This document shows positions 43,709 to 51,943 of a stretch of 64,000 nt of DNA, piece after piece. The position numbers and the translations under genes were made by a program. Under the pieces are notes generated by a model. That model saw nothing but the letters and a program-made list of their open reading frames with translations, was not told where the DNA came from and ran no database searches. Each line of letters opens with the position of its first letter. Positions within the stretch are counted from its first letter, which is position 1. The stretch is from Hyphomicrobium sp. LHD-15 (lineage in GTDB: Bacteria; Pseudomonadota; Alphaproteobacteria; Rhizobiales; Hyphomicrobiaceae). The stretch spans positions 1,240,001-1,304,000 of the forward strand of contig NZ_JAVIFT010000001.1 in NCBI RefSeq assembly GCF_031157355.1, read 5' to 3'.

Positions 43709-44028
43709 TTTCTAGCTTTGTCTTTGGTCGCGGCTCTTCGGGCGATGGTCGTTAGCTCTCGGCAATCTAGCGCGGCCGCGCTCGATCGCATACCCCTCGC
43801 CAGCTGGAAGCGCCGTCAAAGAGTTAATTCAATGTCGACAGCCCTGGGCCAGTGAACTTTTCCGCTGGTGAGGAACGTCCCGCCCACACTTCGCAGCCAG
43901 CCGCCAGCCGCGACCGTCTCCGACAAAGTGCTGCATCGCGATGCCTTGTCACAACGGATGCCTATGATTGAGATCGGGCGTCGGGGCAGTCCGAGCTTCG
44001 GCTTTGCGCGACGCGCTCGAGGCTCGTA
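43709..44028. other. Intergenic region, no gene seen
   Basis: These 320 bp lie between the DUF4105 gene and a leftward accessory gene. No hairpin with a T-run, repeat copy or plausible small gene was found. The frames present have no ribosome binding site and look like shadows. Confidence 0.4.
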
Positions 44029-44805
44029 TCAGCGCTTGTGTTCGCGAGCATCAGAGGCCGTACGCTCAATCGAGCCGACGCGAGCCGTACGCTTGTCGAC
44101 GCGCTTGTTGACCCGCTTGTTGTCGACCCTGGCCCCGGCGCCTTGGCTCGGCGACCGAGCGCGGCGTTTCCGAGGCTTCGTTGGCGTTTGCTTTTGCGCG
44201 AGCAGATCAGCCTGCGCCGAGAGGTGTTTCGCGGCACGCGAGCCAGGCACGGGCGGTCCACCTAGCGCGGCGAAATAGGCATCGCTTCCCGTGCGAGGCG
44301 TATAGCTCTTCGTACCCTTGACGTAATTTTGCACCGCAACGGGGTCGAGCTTCATCCAACGCCGGTATTCCGCTTTCGACAACATGCCATCGGGCACCGC
44401 TCGCTTGCCAAGCTGGGCTTCGATGTACGACTGAAACGCCGTCCCGATCCCTTGGCGCCGAGCGCCTCTGGCTATCTGAAAGTTAGTGATCTGAATTGAG
44501 TGGCCGAAGTCCCGGATGACTGCCGATCCGACTTCTTTGCCGTTTCTCAAGAATTTCGCGTGCGTACGGCCCAGCGCATCCGTTTCGTGCCGGAACGTCA
44601 CGCCTTCGGGCGCCAGAATCTCCGGTTCGGAAGGCTGCCGACGAGAAACCGTTACACTCGGCGACGTCTCATTTGGGAGAATGATGCCGCGCAACGCTTG
44701 GGTTGGCTCGCCACTGTCCATCGCCATCAGGGACATCTCCCCTGACGGATCGGCGATACTCCCCCCGACGAGTGCCCCCCGAAGAACCGCATCGATAGCT
44801 TCCAT
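44029..44805 (-). CDS. Accessory protein with GNAT-like motif and basic tail
   Basis: Unrecognised 258-residue protein. The central part (about 75-120) contains ITNFQIARGARRQGIGTAFQ, which looks like the acetyl-CoA-binding loop R/QxxGxG of GNAT acetyltransferases. The region GMLSKAEYRRWMKLDPVAVQ resembles segments seen in large polyvalent proteins of phages and conjugative elements. The C-terminus is strongly basic (KPRKRRARSPSQ, and RVDNKRVNKRVDKRTA as a short repeat). The GNAT-like motif, basic tail and accessory setting suggest a mobile-element cargo or toxin-like protein. Single gene. Confidence 0.55.
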   Translation of the reverse strand: MEAIDAVLRGALVGGSIADPSGEMSLMAMDSGEPTQALRGIILPNETSPSVTVSRRQPSEPEILAPEGVTFRHETDALGRTHAKFLRNGKEVGSAVIRDFGHSIQITNFQIARGARRQGIGTAFQSYIEAQLGKRAVPDGMLSKAEYRRWMKLDPVAVQNYVKGTKSYTPRTGSDAYFAALGGPPVPGSRAAKHLSAQADLLAQKQTPTKPRKRRARSPSQGAGARVDNKRVNKRVDKRTARVGSIERTASDAREHKR

Positions 44806-44974
44806 TCCCCCCGACAGAATGGAATCATCTTTGGCAGCCCGGCGGCAATTTCGTCAAGTATGCTGCAGTGCCAGTCGGTTATCCATTCAGCGCATGGCTT
44901 CGAGCCCAGCGCGCAGCCGTCCGGTTGTTCGCAACAGCGCTCTCTCGATCAGGGCATCCTGCTTTGTTGCCAGC

Positions 44975-45214
44975 TCAATGGCTCGTATCGGATCTTTCGC
45001 CCACGGTCCTCAATTGTCCCGCAACGATTTGCGCCTGCCAATCCGGATCGAGGGCCACTGAAAGGATCGTGCGGCATTGATCACATAGGAACTGAAGGAC
45101 AGGGACCGTGGTCTTCGACACCTCGTCACGAGCGCGGAGCGGCACAACGACGATGTTGGGAGCCGCCGCGCACTTGGGGCACATGCCGTACTTTGTGGAG
45201 ACCGGATCGGGCAT
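44975..45214 (-). CDS. Small zinc-ribbon-like protein
   Basis: A 79-residue protein with two CxxC knuckles (MCPKC near residue 11 and LCDQC near residue 44), spaced like a rubredoxin-type zinc ribbon. No further domain. Function unknown; such proteins often bind nucleic acid or regulate. ATG 45214 is chosen over 45241, giving the start MPDPVSTKYGMCPKC. Set among other small accessory genes. Confidence 0.6.
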   Translation of the reverse strand: MPDPVSTKYGMCPKCAAAPNIVVVPLRARDEVSKTTVPVLQFLCDQCRTILSVALDPDWQAQIVAGQLRTVGERSDTSH

Positions 45215-45253
45215 CAGCGGACCTCTCATCGTTGCCAACAATAGAAACGTAGC

Positions 45254-45282
45254 AAAAAGGCCGCCCCGCGAGGGACGGCCTT
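45254..45282 (-). terminator. Rho-independent terminator of the cold shock gene
   Basis: Read on the minus strand, AAGGCCGTCCC pairs with GGGCGGCCTT around a short loop and is followed by TTTTT. It lies 30 bp after the leftward csp stop codon. Confidence 0.88.
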
Positions 45283-45313
45283 AGCCGGCGCACAACTATG
45301 TGTGCAACGGCGC

Positions 45314-45523
45314 TTAGGCAGCGGCGATCGTGCCGACGGCGATCTTGCCGGTGCGGCGATCTTCCTGCGTGTCGAACGAGACCTTCTGGCCTTCGCGCAG
45401 GCCGCTCATTCCCGCGCGCTCGAGGGCAGTCGCATGGACGAAGACGTCCTTGCTGCCGTCGTCAGGCTGAATGAAGCCGAAGCCTTTTTGATCGTTGTAG
45501 AATTTAACGGTGCCGATTTGCAT
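45314..45523 (-). CDS. cspA: Cold shock family protein
   Basis: A 69-residue OB-fold RNA-binding protein with RNP1 KGFGFIQP and RNP2 DVFVHATAL. The usual start [17 protein letters not shown] is seen; the ATG follows AAGGAAC. Full length for the family, which acts as an RNA chaperone or antiterminator. The name cspA is used for the family only. A clear terminator follows. Confidence 0.95.
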   Translation of the reverse strand: MQIGTVKFYNDQKGFGFIQPDDGSKDVFVHATALERAGMSGLREGQKVSFDTQEDRRTGKIAVGTIAAA

Positions 45524-45799
45524 TGTCTGTTCCTTAGATATGCCTATGCGCACGCAGAGCGCGTGGCCAAGCGGTCATACGATTTTCGGAGATTGTCTGA
45601 GCGTGCGCCCAATAATTTGGGCAAACGGCCTGATTGTCTGGCCAAAACCGATATCTCCACTAACGCCTTCAGACGCGTAATAGCAAGACAATTGTGCTGA
45701 TCGCTTCGGCCCATCTCACCCAATAAATGCGCGACTTGAATTCTCAGGAACCTAAGGATGCTTGTCTGCGTTGGAAAATGTTGGTTTGCGGAGGCCCAC

Positions 45800-45982
45800 A
45801 TGGAACCGGAAACAGAAGTCAGGAAGATCGCGACCGAGCCGCGCAGCAGCATGTCCGGCATCGTAGCGACGACCATTGCCGTCACGATCCTGGTATCCTC
45901 TATCGTCTTAATTGCGAAATACGCCAATCCTCCGACTGCTCCGGCCCCGCTCGAGACAACGCATCCATCGCAATCTCGATAG
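45800..45982 (+). CDS. 60-residue single-span membrane protein
   Basis: ATG 45800 is preceded by GGAGG with 5-bp spacing. The product has a short acidic N-terminus (MEPETEVRKIATEPRSSM), one hydrophobic span (GIVATTIAVTILVSSIVLIA) and a proline-rich tail. No family recognised. The next small gene begins about 60 bp downstream. Function unknown. Confidence 0.55.
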   Translation: MEPETEVRKIATEPRSSMSGIVATTIAVTILVSSIVLIAKYANPPTAPAPLETTHPSQSR

Positions 45983-46043
45983 CGCGTTGTAGCGACCTGA
46001 CGTGACCACCTCGACACAGACAGATATTGGAGAGCAACTCGAC

Positions 46044-46298
46044 ATGGCAGCCACGATTGAACCGGGGTTCATGGTATTCGTTGCCGAAGGAAGCGAAGGC
46101 ATCGCGGCCGTGAGGGAAGTTCGCAACGGATCCATTGTTCTCTACATCGAGAACCGTGGTGAGTTCGTCGTTCCAAGGAAGGCCGTCACGTCCGTTCACG
46201 ATCAGAAAGTCATGCTCGACCCTGCTTTACTCGATCGCAAGCTGCTCGAAGCCATTGGCCATGCACACGACAGCGAGGATCCTAATCTCGTTGGGTGA
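46044..46298 (+). CDS. Small PRC-barrel/DUF2171-like protein
   Basis: An 84-residue beta-rich protein. The pattern PGFMVFVAEGSEGIAAVREV, followed by IVLYIENRGEFVVPRKAVTS and VHDQKVMLDP, resembles the strand order of DUF2171 or PRC-barrel modules, which bind partner proteins. ATG 46044 follows GGAGAGC; a longer in-frame start at 46002 exists. No partner is evident. Confidence 0.55.
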   Translation: MAATIEPGFMVFVAEGSEGIAAVREVRNGSIVLYIENRGEFVVPRKAVTSVHDQKVMLDPALLDRKLLEAIGHAHDSEDPNLVG

Positions 46299-46504
46299 CG
46301 AAGTTTCGAACCTGCTTCGGTATGCTCGATAGCCAAATCTCCGGCGAAGTGTCCCGCATGTTAGAGGCGACGGAACTCGTCCATGCCTGGAGCGTGCGCG
46401 GCATCCTCTAGCCATCCTCGCCGCGACCGTTGCGGACTACTCATATTGAGGTTGCTCTTTTCAGAGAACGGGCGCACGCCGTCCGCTTGGGTACACAGAG
46501 GGCC

Positions 46505-46783
46505 ATGCGGATGCCGACGAACCAAGACGCGGATCGCTGCTGGATTTGCGACGCTGCGCTGTGGGTGCTCCCTCTTTGGACATGGGCGGTTGTATCCGCG
46601 ACAAGTGTGTTCATACTGGCGCTGCTCCGACCGGACGCAATAGCCGGATGTCTTGCGCTGATGGGCACGCTCCTCATCGTGATCGGGATCTGCGTCCGCA
46701 TGCTTGTCGAGGAACGCACGCGCGAGCGTAACCTCAACCGGGTCGCAGCCCCAAGCAAGGCGCCAGACGCATCACGGCGTTAG
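46505..46783 (+). CDS. Small two-helix membrane protein
   Basis: A 92-residue product with two hydrophobic segments (ALWVLPLWTWAVVSATSVFI and AGCLALMGTLLIVIGICV) and a basic C-terminus (EERTRERNLNR). A CxxC pair lies before the first helix (CWIC). ATG 46505 has an AGAGGG site upstream. Homology unknown; possibly species-specific. Confidence 0.4.
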   Translation: MRMPTNQDADRCWICDAALWVLPLWTWAVVSATSVFILALLRPDAIAGCLALMGTLLIVIGICVRMLVEERTRERNLNRVAAPSKAPDASRR

Positions 46784-46876
46784 GCGATCGAACAACGCCA
46801 GGAACGTCATTCGACCTCGCACGGTGTGCCGATTGATTGGAACAAATATCGCGGGTTTCACGCAAGACGAGACCAG

Positions 46877-47131
46877 CTAGTGCGGTCTTTCAATGCCGGC
46901 CGCGAGTGCCGCAGCCCACTTGCGGTTTAGCTCATCGAGTAAATCTGCGATCTCGGTCGTTGTCATGCCCCGCATGTCGAACCATTGATCCATGTGCTGG
47001 ACAACGACCCATTCACTCGATGTCGCGGTTGCGTGCGCGATGATGTAACGCGCTTCGGCCTCACTGATGAGCTTGGCCTTCCGATACAGCGTTTTCACTT
47101 CTCCGAACCACTGATGCTGGACGCGTCGCAT
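46877..47131 (-). CDS. Small helical protein of unknown function
   Basis: An 84-residue protein with a basic helical N-terminus (MRRVQHQWFGEVKTLYRKAK) and a helical C-terminal part (TTTEIADLLDELNRKWAAAL). No family recognised. The start lies 3 bp after the stop of the DUF2188-like gene on the same strand, so the two are co-transcribed. Confidence 0.45.
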   Translation of the reverse strand: MRRVQHQWFGEVKTLYRKAKLISEAEARYIIAHATATSSEWVVVQHMDQWFDMRGMTTTEIADLLDELNRKWAAALAAGIERPH

Positions 47132-47133
47132 GA

Positions 47134-47385
47134 TCAATCAAGCGCGCTTGGATAGCTGAGCGACGCATGGGAATAACGGGTCTGGAGTCCGCTGATATCG
47201 TGCACGATCATATCTGAACGCGAGCCATGGGCGGCCGCGCGCGCGAACGCCACGGCATGGGCGCGTATGCGATAGCTCGGTGCGGAGAGCCGATTTACAC
47301 CCTGCTTGACCAACCACGAGCCGTTGGGCCCTCGCACAACGTGGATATCGCGACCATCGGGAAGTGTTGTCTGAAAACTCGTCAT
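47134..47385 (-). CDS. DUF2188-like small protein
   Basis: An 83-residue protein with a DUF2188-type pattern: DGRDIHVVRGPNGSWLVKQG, a helix with IRAHAVAFARAAAHGSRSDM, then IVHDISGLQ. Members have no known activity. The ATG at 47385 is preceded by AAAGGA at good distance. It is first in a two-gene operon with the helical protein. Confidence 0.65.
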   Translation of the reverse strand: MTSFQTTLPDGRDIHVVRGPNGSWLVKQGVNRLSAPSYRIRAHAVAFARAAAHGSRSDMIVHDISGLQTRYSHASLSYPSALD

Positions 47386-47956
47386 GATCTTATCCTTTCG
47401 CGGAAATGTGCCATGCACAAAGGTGAGACGCACAGACGACAAATCCCGCTTGCCGTGATCCGCTTGAACTCATCCGGCTCGCAAGCATGCCTAATGTCAG
47501 ATCGCAGGATGCTAAAGCAGCAATCCAATTGCATGCGGCGTAACGCAACCCATCATATCGCGCCGTGACGACCGAACCGCAGACGGGTCGGCTCTTGAAT
47601 TCGGGTTGCCAATCTCTCCTCGTCGAGGAGCCGGTTCAGAGAACGGATGGTTCAAACCATCGTTAGCACAATCCGGCATTGGATGCTAAGGTAATGCATC
47701 GTGTCCATGAGGGGCTCTTCCAACGCTCCCCATCGGCACGTCGCCTCAAAAAAAAAAAGCTCCGCAGATTGTCACCAACTCCGAAGGGACGAGATGGTGA
47801 TTGTGATGCCGCGCTCGCAATGACGCAGGTCGACCTCAAGGACTACCAAGTCCAACTCTGAAATGGACCACGGAATGCGCGCTACGCGCATCGCGTTCCT
47901 GTCCACATTGCGTTCCGGCAATCATGCGCGGCGCGTTTCTCAATAAAGGGCTAGCC
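47386..47956. other. 571-bp region without a clear gene
   Basis: No convincing gene. The stretch contains an 11-A homopolymer at 47748-47758, unusual in this GC-rich context, inside a 60-codon frame of low quality. Several short frames lack ribosome binding sites. The region may hold the promoter of the DUF2188-like operon on one side and decayed sequence on the other. Confidence 0.4.
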
Positions 47957-48208
47957 ATGTTCTCAAACAAAAAATCTACAGGACCGGTCCTGCAGCCCGA
48001 ACCGGTCATTCCTGTCGACCAGAGAAAAACAATGGAAACGCTCATGGCAGACGATTGCCGTTGGCCGATCGGAGACCCACAAGGCGCCGACTTCCATTTC
48101 TGCGGCAAGCGCAAGGTCGACGGACACCCGTACTGCGATTTTCACGTTCGTCGCGCCGGACAAACGTCAAAGCCACGCACCGTCGCCTATCCGCACTTTG
48201 CCGGCTGA
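47957..48208 (+). CDS. Stand-alone GcrA C-terminal (sigma70-interaction) domain protein
   Basis: An 83-residue protein whose second half matches the C-terminal domain of the cell-cycle regulator GcrA: CRWPIGDPQGADFHFCGKRK, then GHPYCDFHVRRAG. The Cys and His residues are conserved as in full-length GcrA. In Caulobacter this end binds sigma70 domain 2. The N-terminal DNA-binding helix-turn-helix of full GcrA (about 160-170 residues) is absent. ATG 47957 follows AAAGGG. It could modulate sigma70 or compete with GcrA; speculative, but the domain match is clear by eye. Confidence 0.75.
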   Translation: MFSNKKSTGPVLQPEPVIPVDQRKTMETLMADDCRWPIGDPQGADFHFCGKRKVDGHPYCDFHVRRAGQTSKPRTVAYPHFAG

Positions 48209-48266
48209 TGCCGGGCGGTTCGTTTGGGACGACTGAAATAGACAGTTCAAAGAGTGAACAGGCGAA

Positions 48267-48452
48267 ATGACAGACTTCGGCGAGCTTTCCCGCGAACTCG
48301 ATCGCTTGATCACGCTCGGTCATCAGGACGCGAGCTTGTTGACGGCACTCCGAAGGAAGTTTCCCGAGCTGTCGCAAACCGAACTCGAGGCGGGGTTCGA
48401 CAAGGTTATCGCCGACCGCGGTTTAAAGCCGGTTCGCGAGCAGGAGTCGTAG
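48267..48452 (+). CDS. Small helical protein of unknown function
   Basis: A 61-residue, mostly helical, charged protein (MTDFGELSRELDRLITLGHQ, LRRKFPELSQTELEAGF). No family recognised. ATG 48267 follows an ACAGG site. It lies downstream of the GcrA-like domain gene on the same strand, 58 bp later, and may be co-transcribed. Confidence 0.5.
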   Translation: MTDFGELSRELDRLITLGHQDASLLTALRRKFPELSQTELEAGFDKVIADRGLKPVREQES

Positions 48453-48566
48453 GGTTCGCGAAAAGGCCGGGAACGGCAGATGAGCTGCCACCAGCATCTC
48501 GCCGGTCTCAGCCAGCTCCCACAAAAGACGGATTCGAACACGGCGTCGCCAGCGAACGTCAGCGCG

Positions 48567-49262
48567 TCAGTCGCGAGCGCCCTCGGAAAGAAGCGATAGG
48601 CCGGGGAGATCGCAGATGACAATCTTCTGCCGCCCGCCCTTGACGAGCCCCCGCGCTTCCCAGGCGGTGAGCACGCGCGATACCGTATACAAAGTCGTTC
48701 CGGTCATTTCTGCAATGTCTTGGCGAGAGATCGGAAAGTTGATCCGAATTCCGCTTTCCTCTTTCCGCCCAGCCCGCAGTGAGAGACGCAGAATGACATG
48801 GGCGATCCGACGCTCCACTTCCTCCGTGGACATCTCCCGGATTCGCGAGTGGGCCTCCTCGAGTTGTTTGCCCATCGTCTCAATCGCGCTGACGGCCAGG
48901 CGGCCGTTCTGTTCGACAAATTGCGACCAAAGATTGCTAGGCCAAGAGAGAACCACGCTCTCCATTACCGCTGTCGCCGTGGCGGGGTAATCAGGACGCT
49001 GCAGCGCCTTTGCGAATCCGAACAGTTCGCCAGGATGCACGACGCGAACGATGAACTGCTGGCCGTCGCCGGTGACTTGGGTGACTTTCAACCGTCCGCT
49101 AAGAAGCAGGTAGAAGCTGGTGGCCAGCTCGCCCTGTTTGAATACCGTTTCGCCTGTGAGCACAGGCCACGACGACGCATGATCCAAAAACGAATCGAGA
49201 TCGACGTCGCTCATCCTTTCGAACAAAGGGAGCGACCTGACGGCTATCCGGTCAACTTTCAC
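48567..49262 (-). CDS. Crp/Fnr-family regulator (NnrR/Dnr-like)
   Basis: A 231-residue regulator with an N-terminal cyclic-nucleotide-like barrel (about 10-125; VFKQGELATSFYLLLSGRLK), a dimerisation helix, and a winged HTH with SRQDIAEMTGTTLYTVSRVL. No N-terminal Fe-S cysteines are present, which excludes a classical Fnr and fits NnrR/Dnr-type nitrogen-oxide regulators. The recognition helix reads TLYTVSR, where Fnr has E, so its target may differ from TTGAT. GTG 49262 is chosen, since the conserved SLPLFERMSDVDL start requires it. It is the third gene after nirK and nirV on the same strand. Confidence 0.9.
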   Translation of the reverse strand: MKVDRIAVRSLPLFERMSDVDLDSFLDHASSWPVLTGETVFKQGELATSFYLLLSGRLKVTQVTGDGQQFIVRVVHPGELFGFAKALQRPDYPATATAVMESVVLSWPSNLWSQFVEQNGRLAVSAIETMGKQLEEAHSRIREMSTEEVERRIAHVILRLSLRAGRKEESGIRINFPISRQDIAEMTGTTLYTVSRVLTAWEARGLVKGGRQKIVICDLPGLSLLSEGARD

Positions 49263-49373
49263 GACCCAGCGGCCTCACCGCAATTGATCTCGGAAATTTA
49301 TCATACCGGATGGGAACAACAAAGAACGATAGCATACATCGGGCATACGCTTGGCGTCGCAGCCGACCTCCAT

Positions 49374-50294
49374 CTAAGTAAGCAACCCTCTTCCCTGCAG
49401 GTATCTGAAAAGCGGCGCATACCATCTTGTGTCCTTGACGAGGCGGAATCCGAGGTTGTCGGGCGGAGTGCCGACCGCACAGCCGCCGCCCTTCGGGTTG
49501 CGAACGAAGAAGACCATCGGCGCACGATGCTTTCCAATGGCGTGATAGATGCCGCAATCGGCCGTCTCGTTTCTCTCCGGGTTCGACGATCCAAGATCGA
49601 TCCGGCGGCTGCAGGTCGTGGTCCATTCCCAGATATTGCCGCCGAAATCGGCGAAGCCAAACTCGTTCTCGCCGAAATGTCCAGCCGGCTTAGGGTCCGG
49701 ATCGCGAGAGGTCTTAAGCTGAGCCTCACGAGCGTAGTTCGCAAGCCAACGCTCGGCAGGATTGGAGCTGCTTTGATCCGCGCCCAGCGCATCGTCCGGA
49801 AAGCGCGATCCCGCCGCAAAAGCAAGCTCCTCATCGGTGGGCAGCGTCCAGACCGCACCGGTCCGTTGGCTGAGCCACGACGCATAGTCTTGAGCATCCC
49901 CATAGCTGATGCCTGTTGCCGGAATAGTCTTGCGGTTAGCCGCAGGATACTCGGGCTCGGCCGCCGCGCATGCGCCTGCCTCAACGCAGAGTGCGTAGTC
50001 GGCATTGGAAACCTGATATTTCATGATCGTGAGCGGGCGTGTCATCGACACCGTTTGCATCGGCCCATCGACCGCAACACCGTTCTTGTAGTAGTCCCCG
50101 GCGGCACGATAGCTAAAATCCCGCGGCGCGATGACGATCGTCAGCGGCTCACTCAGAACAGCGCCAGTCGGCGCGGCCGTCCCAAGTCCCGCTTTGATGG
50201 CAGCCCCTCCCCACCCGCCGAGCCCCGCCAGCAGCAGTGGCAACAACAAAACGGACGTCCACGATACGTCTGACTTTGTGGAAGGCATGCTCAT
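49374..50294 (-). CDS. nirV: NirV, formylglycine-generating-enzyme-like protein
   Basis: A SUMF1/FGE-sulfatase-domain protein of 306 residues, known from denitrifiers as the gene next to nirK. One N-terminal membrane or signal segment (SWTSVLLLPLLLAGLGGWGG) is followed by the FGE fold. The fold shows YQVSNADYALCVEAGAC, ISYGDAQDYASWLSQRTG, LPTDEELAFAA, FADFGGNIWEWTTTC and the end NLGFRLVKD. Role suggested in NirK maturation, but unproven. ATG 50294 (MSMPSTKSD) or 50288. An intercistronic hairpin separates it from nirK. Confidence 0.9.
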   Translation of the reverse strand: MSMPSTKSDVSWTSVLLLPLLLAGLGGWGGAAIKAGLGTAAPTGAVLSEPLTIVIAPRDFSYRAAGDYYKNGVAVDGPMQTVSMTRPLTIMKYQVSNADYALCVEAGACAAAEPEYPAANRKTIPATGISYGDAQDYASWLSQRTGAVWTLPTDEELAFAAGSRFPDDALGADQSSSNPAERWLANYAREAQLKTSRDPDPKPAGHFGENEFGFADFGGNIWEWTTTCSRRIDLGSSNPERNETADCGIYHAIGKHRAPMVFFVRNPKGGGCAVGTPPDNLGFRLVKDTRWYAPLFRYLQGRGLLT

Positions 50295-50344
50295 GAAAGC
50301 CCCCTGGCACATCCTTCAGATGTGGTCTTGCGTCCAGGCTCTCC

Positions 50345-50377
50345 GCGCGCCGCCCAGCTCCCATCTGGGCGACGCGC
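50345..50377 (-). other. nirK-nirV intercistronic hairpin
   Basis: A 13-bp stem, GCGCGTCGCCCAG pairing CTGGGCGGCGCGC in the transcript, with one G-U pair, around a 7-base loop, between the nirK stop and nirV start. No T-run follows. Likely to stabilise the nirK part of the mRNA or attenuate reading into nirV. Confidence 0.7.
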
Positions 50378-50413
50378 CGCCGATCCCGGCATGGTGCCCG
50401 CTTCGCGCGGGCG

Positions 50414-51544
50414 TCAGCTCCCCGTGGGCGCCAGCACCGAGGTCATCAGGTCGGAGTTCCAGTCTCCTGTGACGGTGAAGTGGGCCGCCGCACCGAGTTC
50501 GAACGCTTCGATCAGATTGTGGTTCACGTAGGCGTAGATTCCCGGCTGCTCGAAAGTGTAAAAGGCCGCGCCTGCAGTTCCGCCTGGAATGAACCAGGTC
50601 TCTTGATCGACATCAGGCGGGTTGAGAAACTTGCCCGTCTGCCAGACATAGTCGCCGTGGCCGCCGATGAGATGCGGACGCGTATCCCGATTGGCCTGAG
50701 AATGGATGATCAGCACCTTCTCGCCGACGGCGGCTTTCAGCGCATTGTCACCGGTGAGTGCTCCGACCGCTCCGTTGAAAACGAGATGTGTCGGAGTGAG
50801 CGTGCGCATGACCTCCACCGTGTCGGAATAGGCCTCGCCCACGGTTTCGTACTTCTTGAATTTTCCTTTCTCGTCGCGCGGAATATAGAAGTCCTGCTCG
50901 CCGACGTAATAGACGCGATCGTAGGTTAGCTCCTTACCCTTGCCATTGGTCAGGCCCTCGCGCGGCAGCACCATGATGGCGCCGTTCATGCCCGACGTGA
51001 CGTGCCACGGCACCATGCCGGGAGGCGCGCAATGGTAGACAAAGACACCAGCCTTGGTCGCCTTGAAGCGCAGCACGGCCTTCTCGCCCGGGTTGACAAG
51101 TGTCAGTCCCGCGCCGCCCAGCGCGCCGGTTGCCGAGTGGAAATCAATATTGTGCGGCATGCTGCTCGTGGCGGGATTGATCAGCGTCAGCTCGACATAG
51201 TCGTTCTGATGCACAACCATCAGCGGGCCGGGTACGGACCCGTTGAAGGTCATCGCATGGACCTCCGTGCCCTTATCGTCGATGATGATCTTCTTCTCCT
51301 CGATCGTCATCGTAAACTCTACGATCTTGGGCCCGCCTTCCGCCTTCTGCGTATGCGCATGGACAAAAGGAGGCTTTACCAGCTCGACTTTCACGCGCGG
51401 CAACGACGCAATGTCCGCGGACGCGGGCTTCGCGGCTGCCTTCTCCGCATGTGAGGAGGTGGCGCCACCAAGAGGTAGCAGAGCACCGGCAAAAGCCGCA
51501 CTCGCCACCACGGCGCGGCGTGTCATCTCAAACTGCTCACCCAT
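50414..51544 (-). CDS. nirK: Copper-containing nitrite reductase NirK
   Basis: Periplasmic trimeric enzyme that reduces nitrite to nitric oxide in denitrification. The 376-residue protein has a Tat-like leader ([14 protein letters not shown]) with cleavage near SHAEK. All ligands are visible: type 1 copper by H131, C172, H181, M186; type 2 copper by H136, H171, H342; catalytic D134 and H291. Motifs are [19 protein letters not shown] and [13 protein letters not shown]. No C-terminal cytochrome or cupredoxin extension is present. ATG 51544 follows AAAAGGAGAAAGCC. An Fnr/NnrR-like box lies about 80 bp upstream. nirV and a crp/fnr gene follow. Confidence 0.97.
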   Translation of the reverse strand: MGEQFEMTRRAVVASAAFAGALLPLGGATSSHAEKAAAKPASADIASLPRVKVELVKPPFVHAHTQKAEGGPKIVEFTMTIEEKKIIIDDKGTEVHAMTFNGSVPGPLMVVHQNDYVELTLINPATSSMPHNIDFHSATGALGGAGLTLVNPGEKAVLRFKATKAGVFVYHCAPPGMVPWHVTSGMNGAIMVLPREGLTNGKGKELTYDRVYYVGEQDFYIPRDEKGKFKKYETVGEAYSDTVEVMRTLTPTHLVFNGAVGALTGDNALKAAVGEKVLIIHSQANRDTRPHLIGGHGDYVWQTGKFLNPPDVDQETWFIPGGTAGAAFYTFEQPGIYAYVNHNLIEAFELGAAAHFTVTGDWNSDLMTSVLAPTGS

Positions 51545-51943
51545 TGGCTTTCTCCTTTTCGATGACTTAGAGCTAGTGTCACCCGACTTGCTCTTTTCTA
51601 GGAGTATTGGCGGCTCACTCTTTGTGATGGAGCAAAGAGAGCGGCGACACCGTATGCGGCAATTTAGCGGGGATGGGCTCCACGTCTGCAGACGTCAGGA
51701 GCGGATGACCTTCGTGCGCCCGGCGCGCGTGATCAGAAGCGGCGCACAAACGAAGACGAAATTTGCGGGAACGGGATCGCATCGCGCCAATGCGACAGCA
51801 GCCTTGCGGACAACAGCAATGACGAGCGCCTAACTTCGATCAAGAGCCGGGCGCCGTGGCCATGCGAGGGATTGATCTGCGTCCTACAACTTGATTAAAT
51901 TAGTATTGTTTACCGGTCAATGGTCAGAGATCTAGGGAGCGCC
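51545..51943. other. Divergent control region nirK / crp-fnr
   Basis: A gap of 399 bp between the divergent nirK and crp/fnr genes. It contains an Fnr/NnrR-like box at 51622-51635 and no convincing gene. AT-rich sequence at 51885-51915 may hold the promoter of the rightward crp/fnr gene. Confidence 0.5.
51622..51635. promoter_or_regulatory. Fnr/NnrR-like box upstream of nirK
   Basis: TTGTGATGGAGCAA has the TTG-N8-CAA layout of Fnr/NnrR/Dnr sites, and the flanking bases extend the symmetry to CTTTG...CAAAG (51620-51637). Its centre is about 84 bp upstream of the nirK ATG, compatible with activation from near -41.5. Confidence 0.6.

Noticed and set aside
49263-49373. Fnr box upstream of the leftward crp/fnr gene (TTGATCTCGGAAAT)
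   Set aside because: Only one half-site matches; the second half lacks CAA at the required spacing.
48798-50273. Long plus-strand frame across crp/fnr and nirV
   Set aside because: It opposes two recognisable genes (Crp/Fnr HTH, FGE-like NirV) and has no motif of its own.
51905-51920. TTGTTTACCGGTCAA as Fnr box before the rightward crp/fnr gene
   Set aside because: The spacer is 9 bp instead of 8, which breaks the two-fold geometry, so it was not listed as a site.
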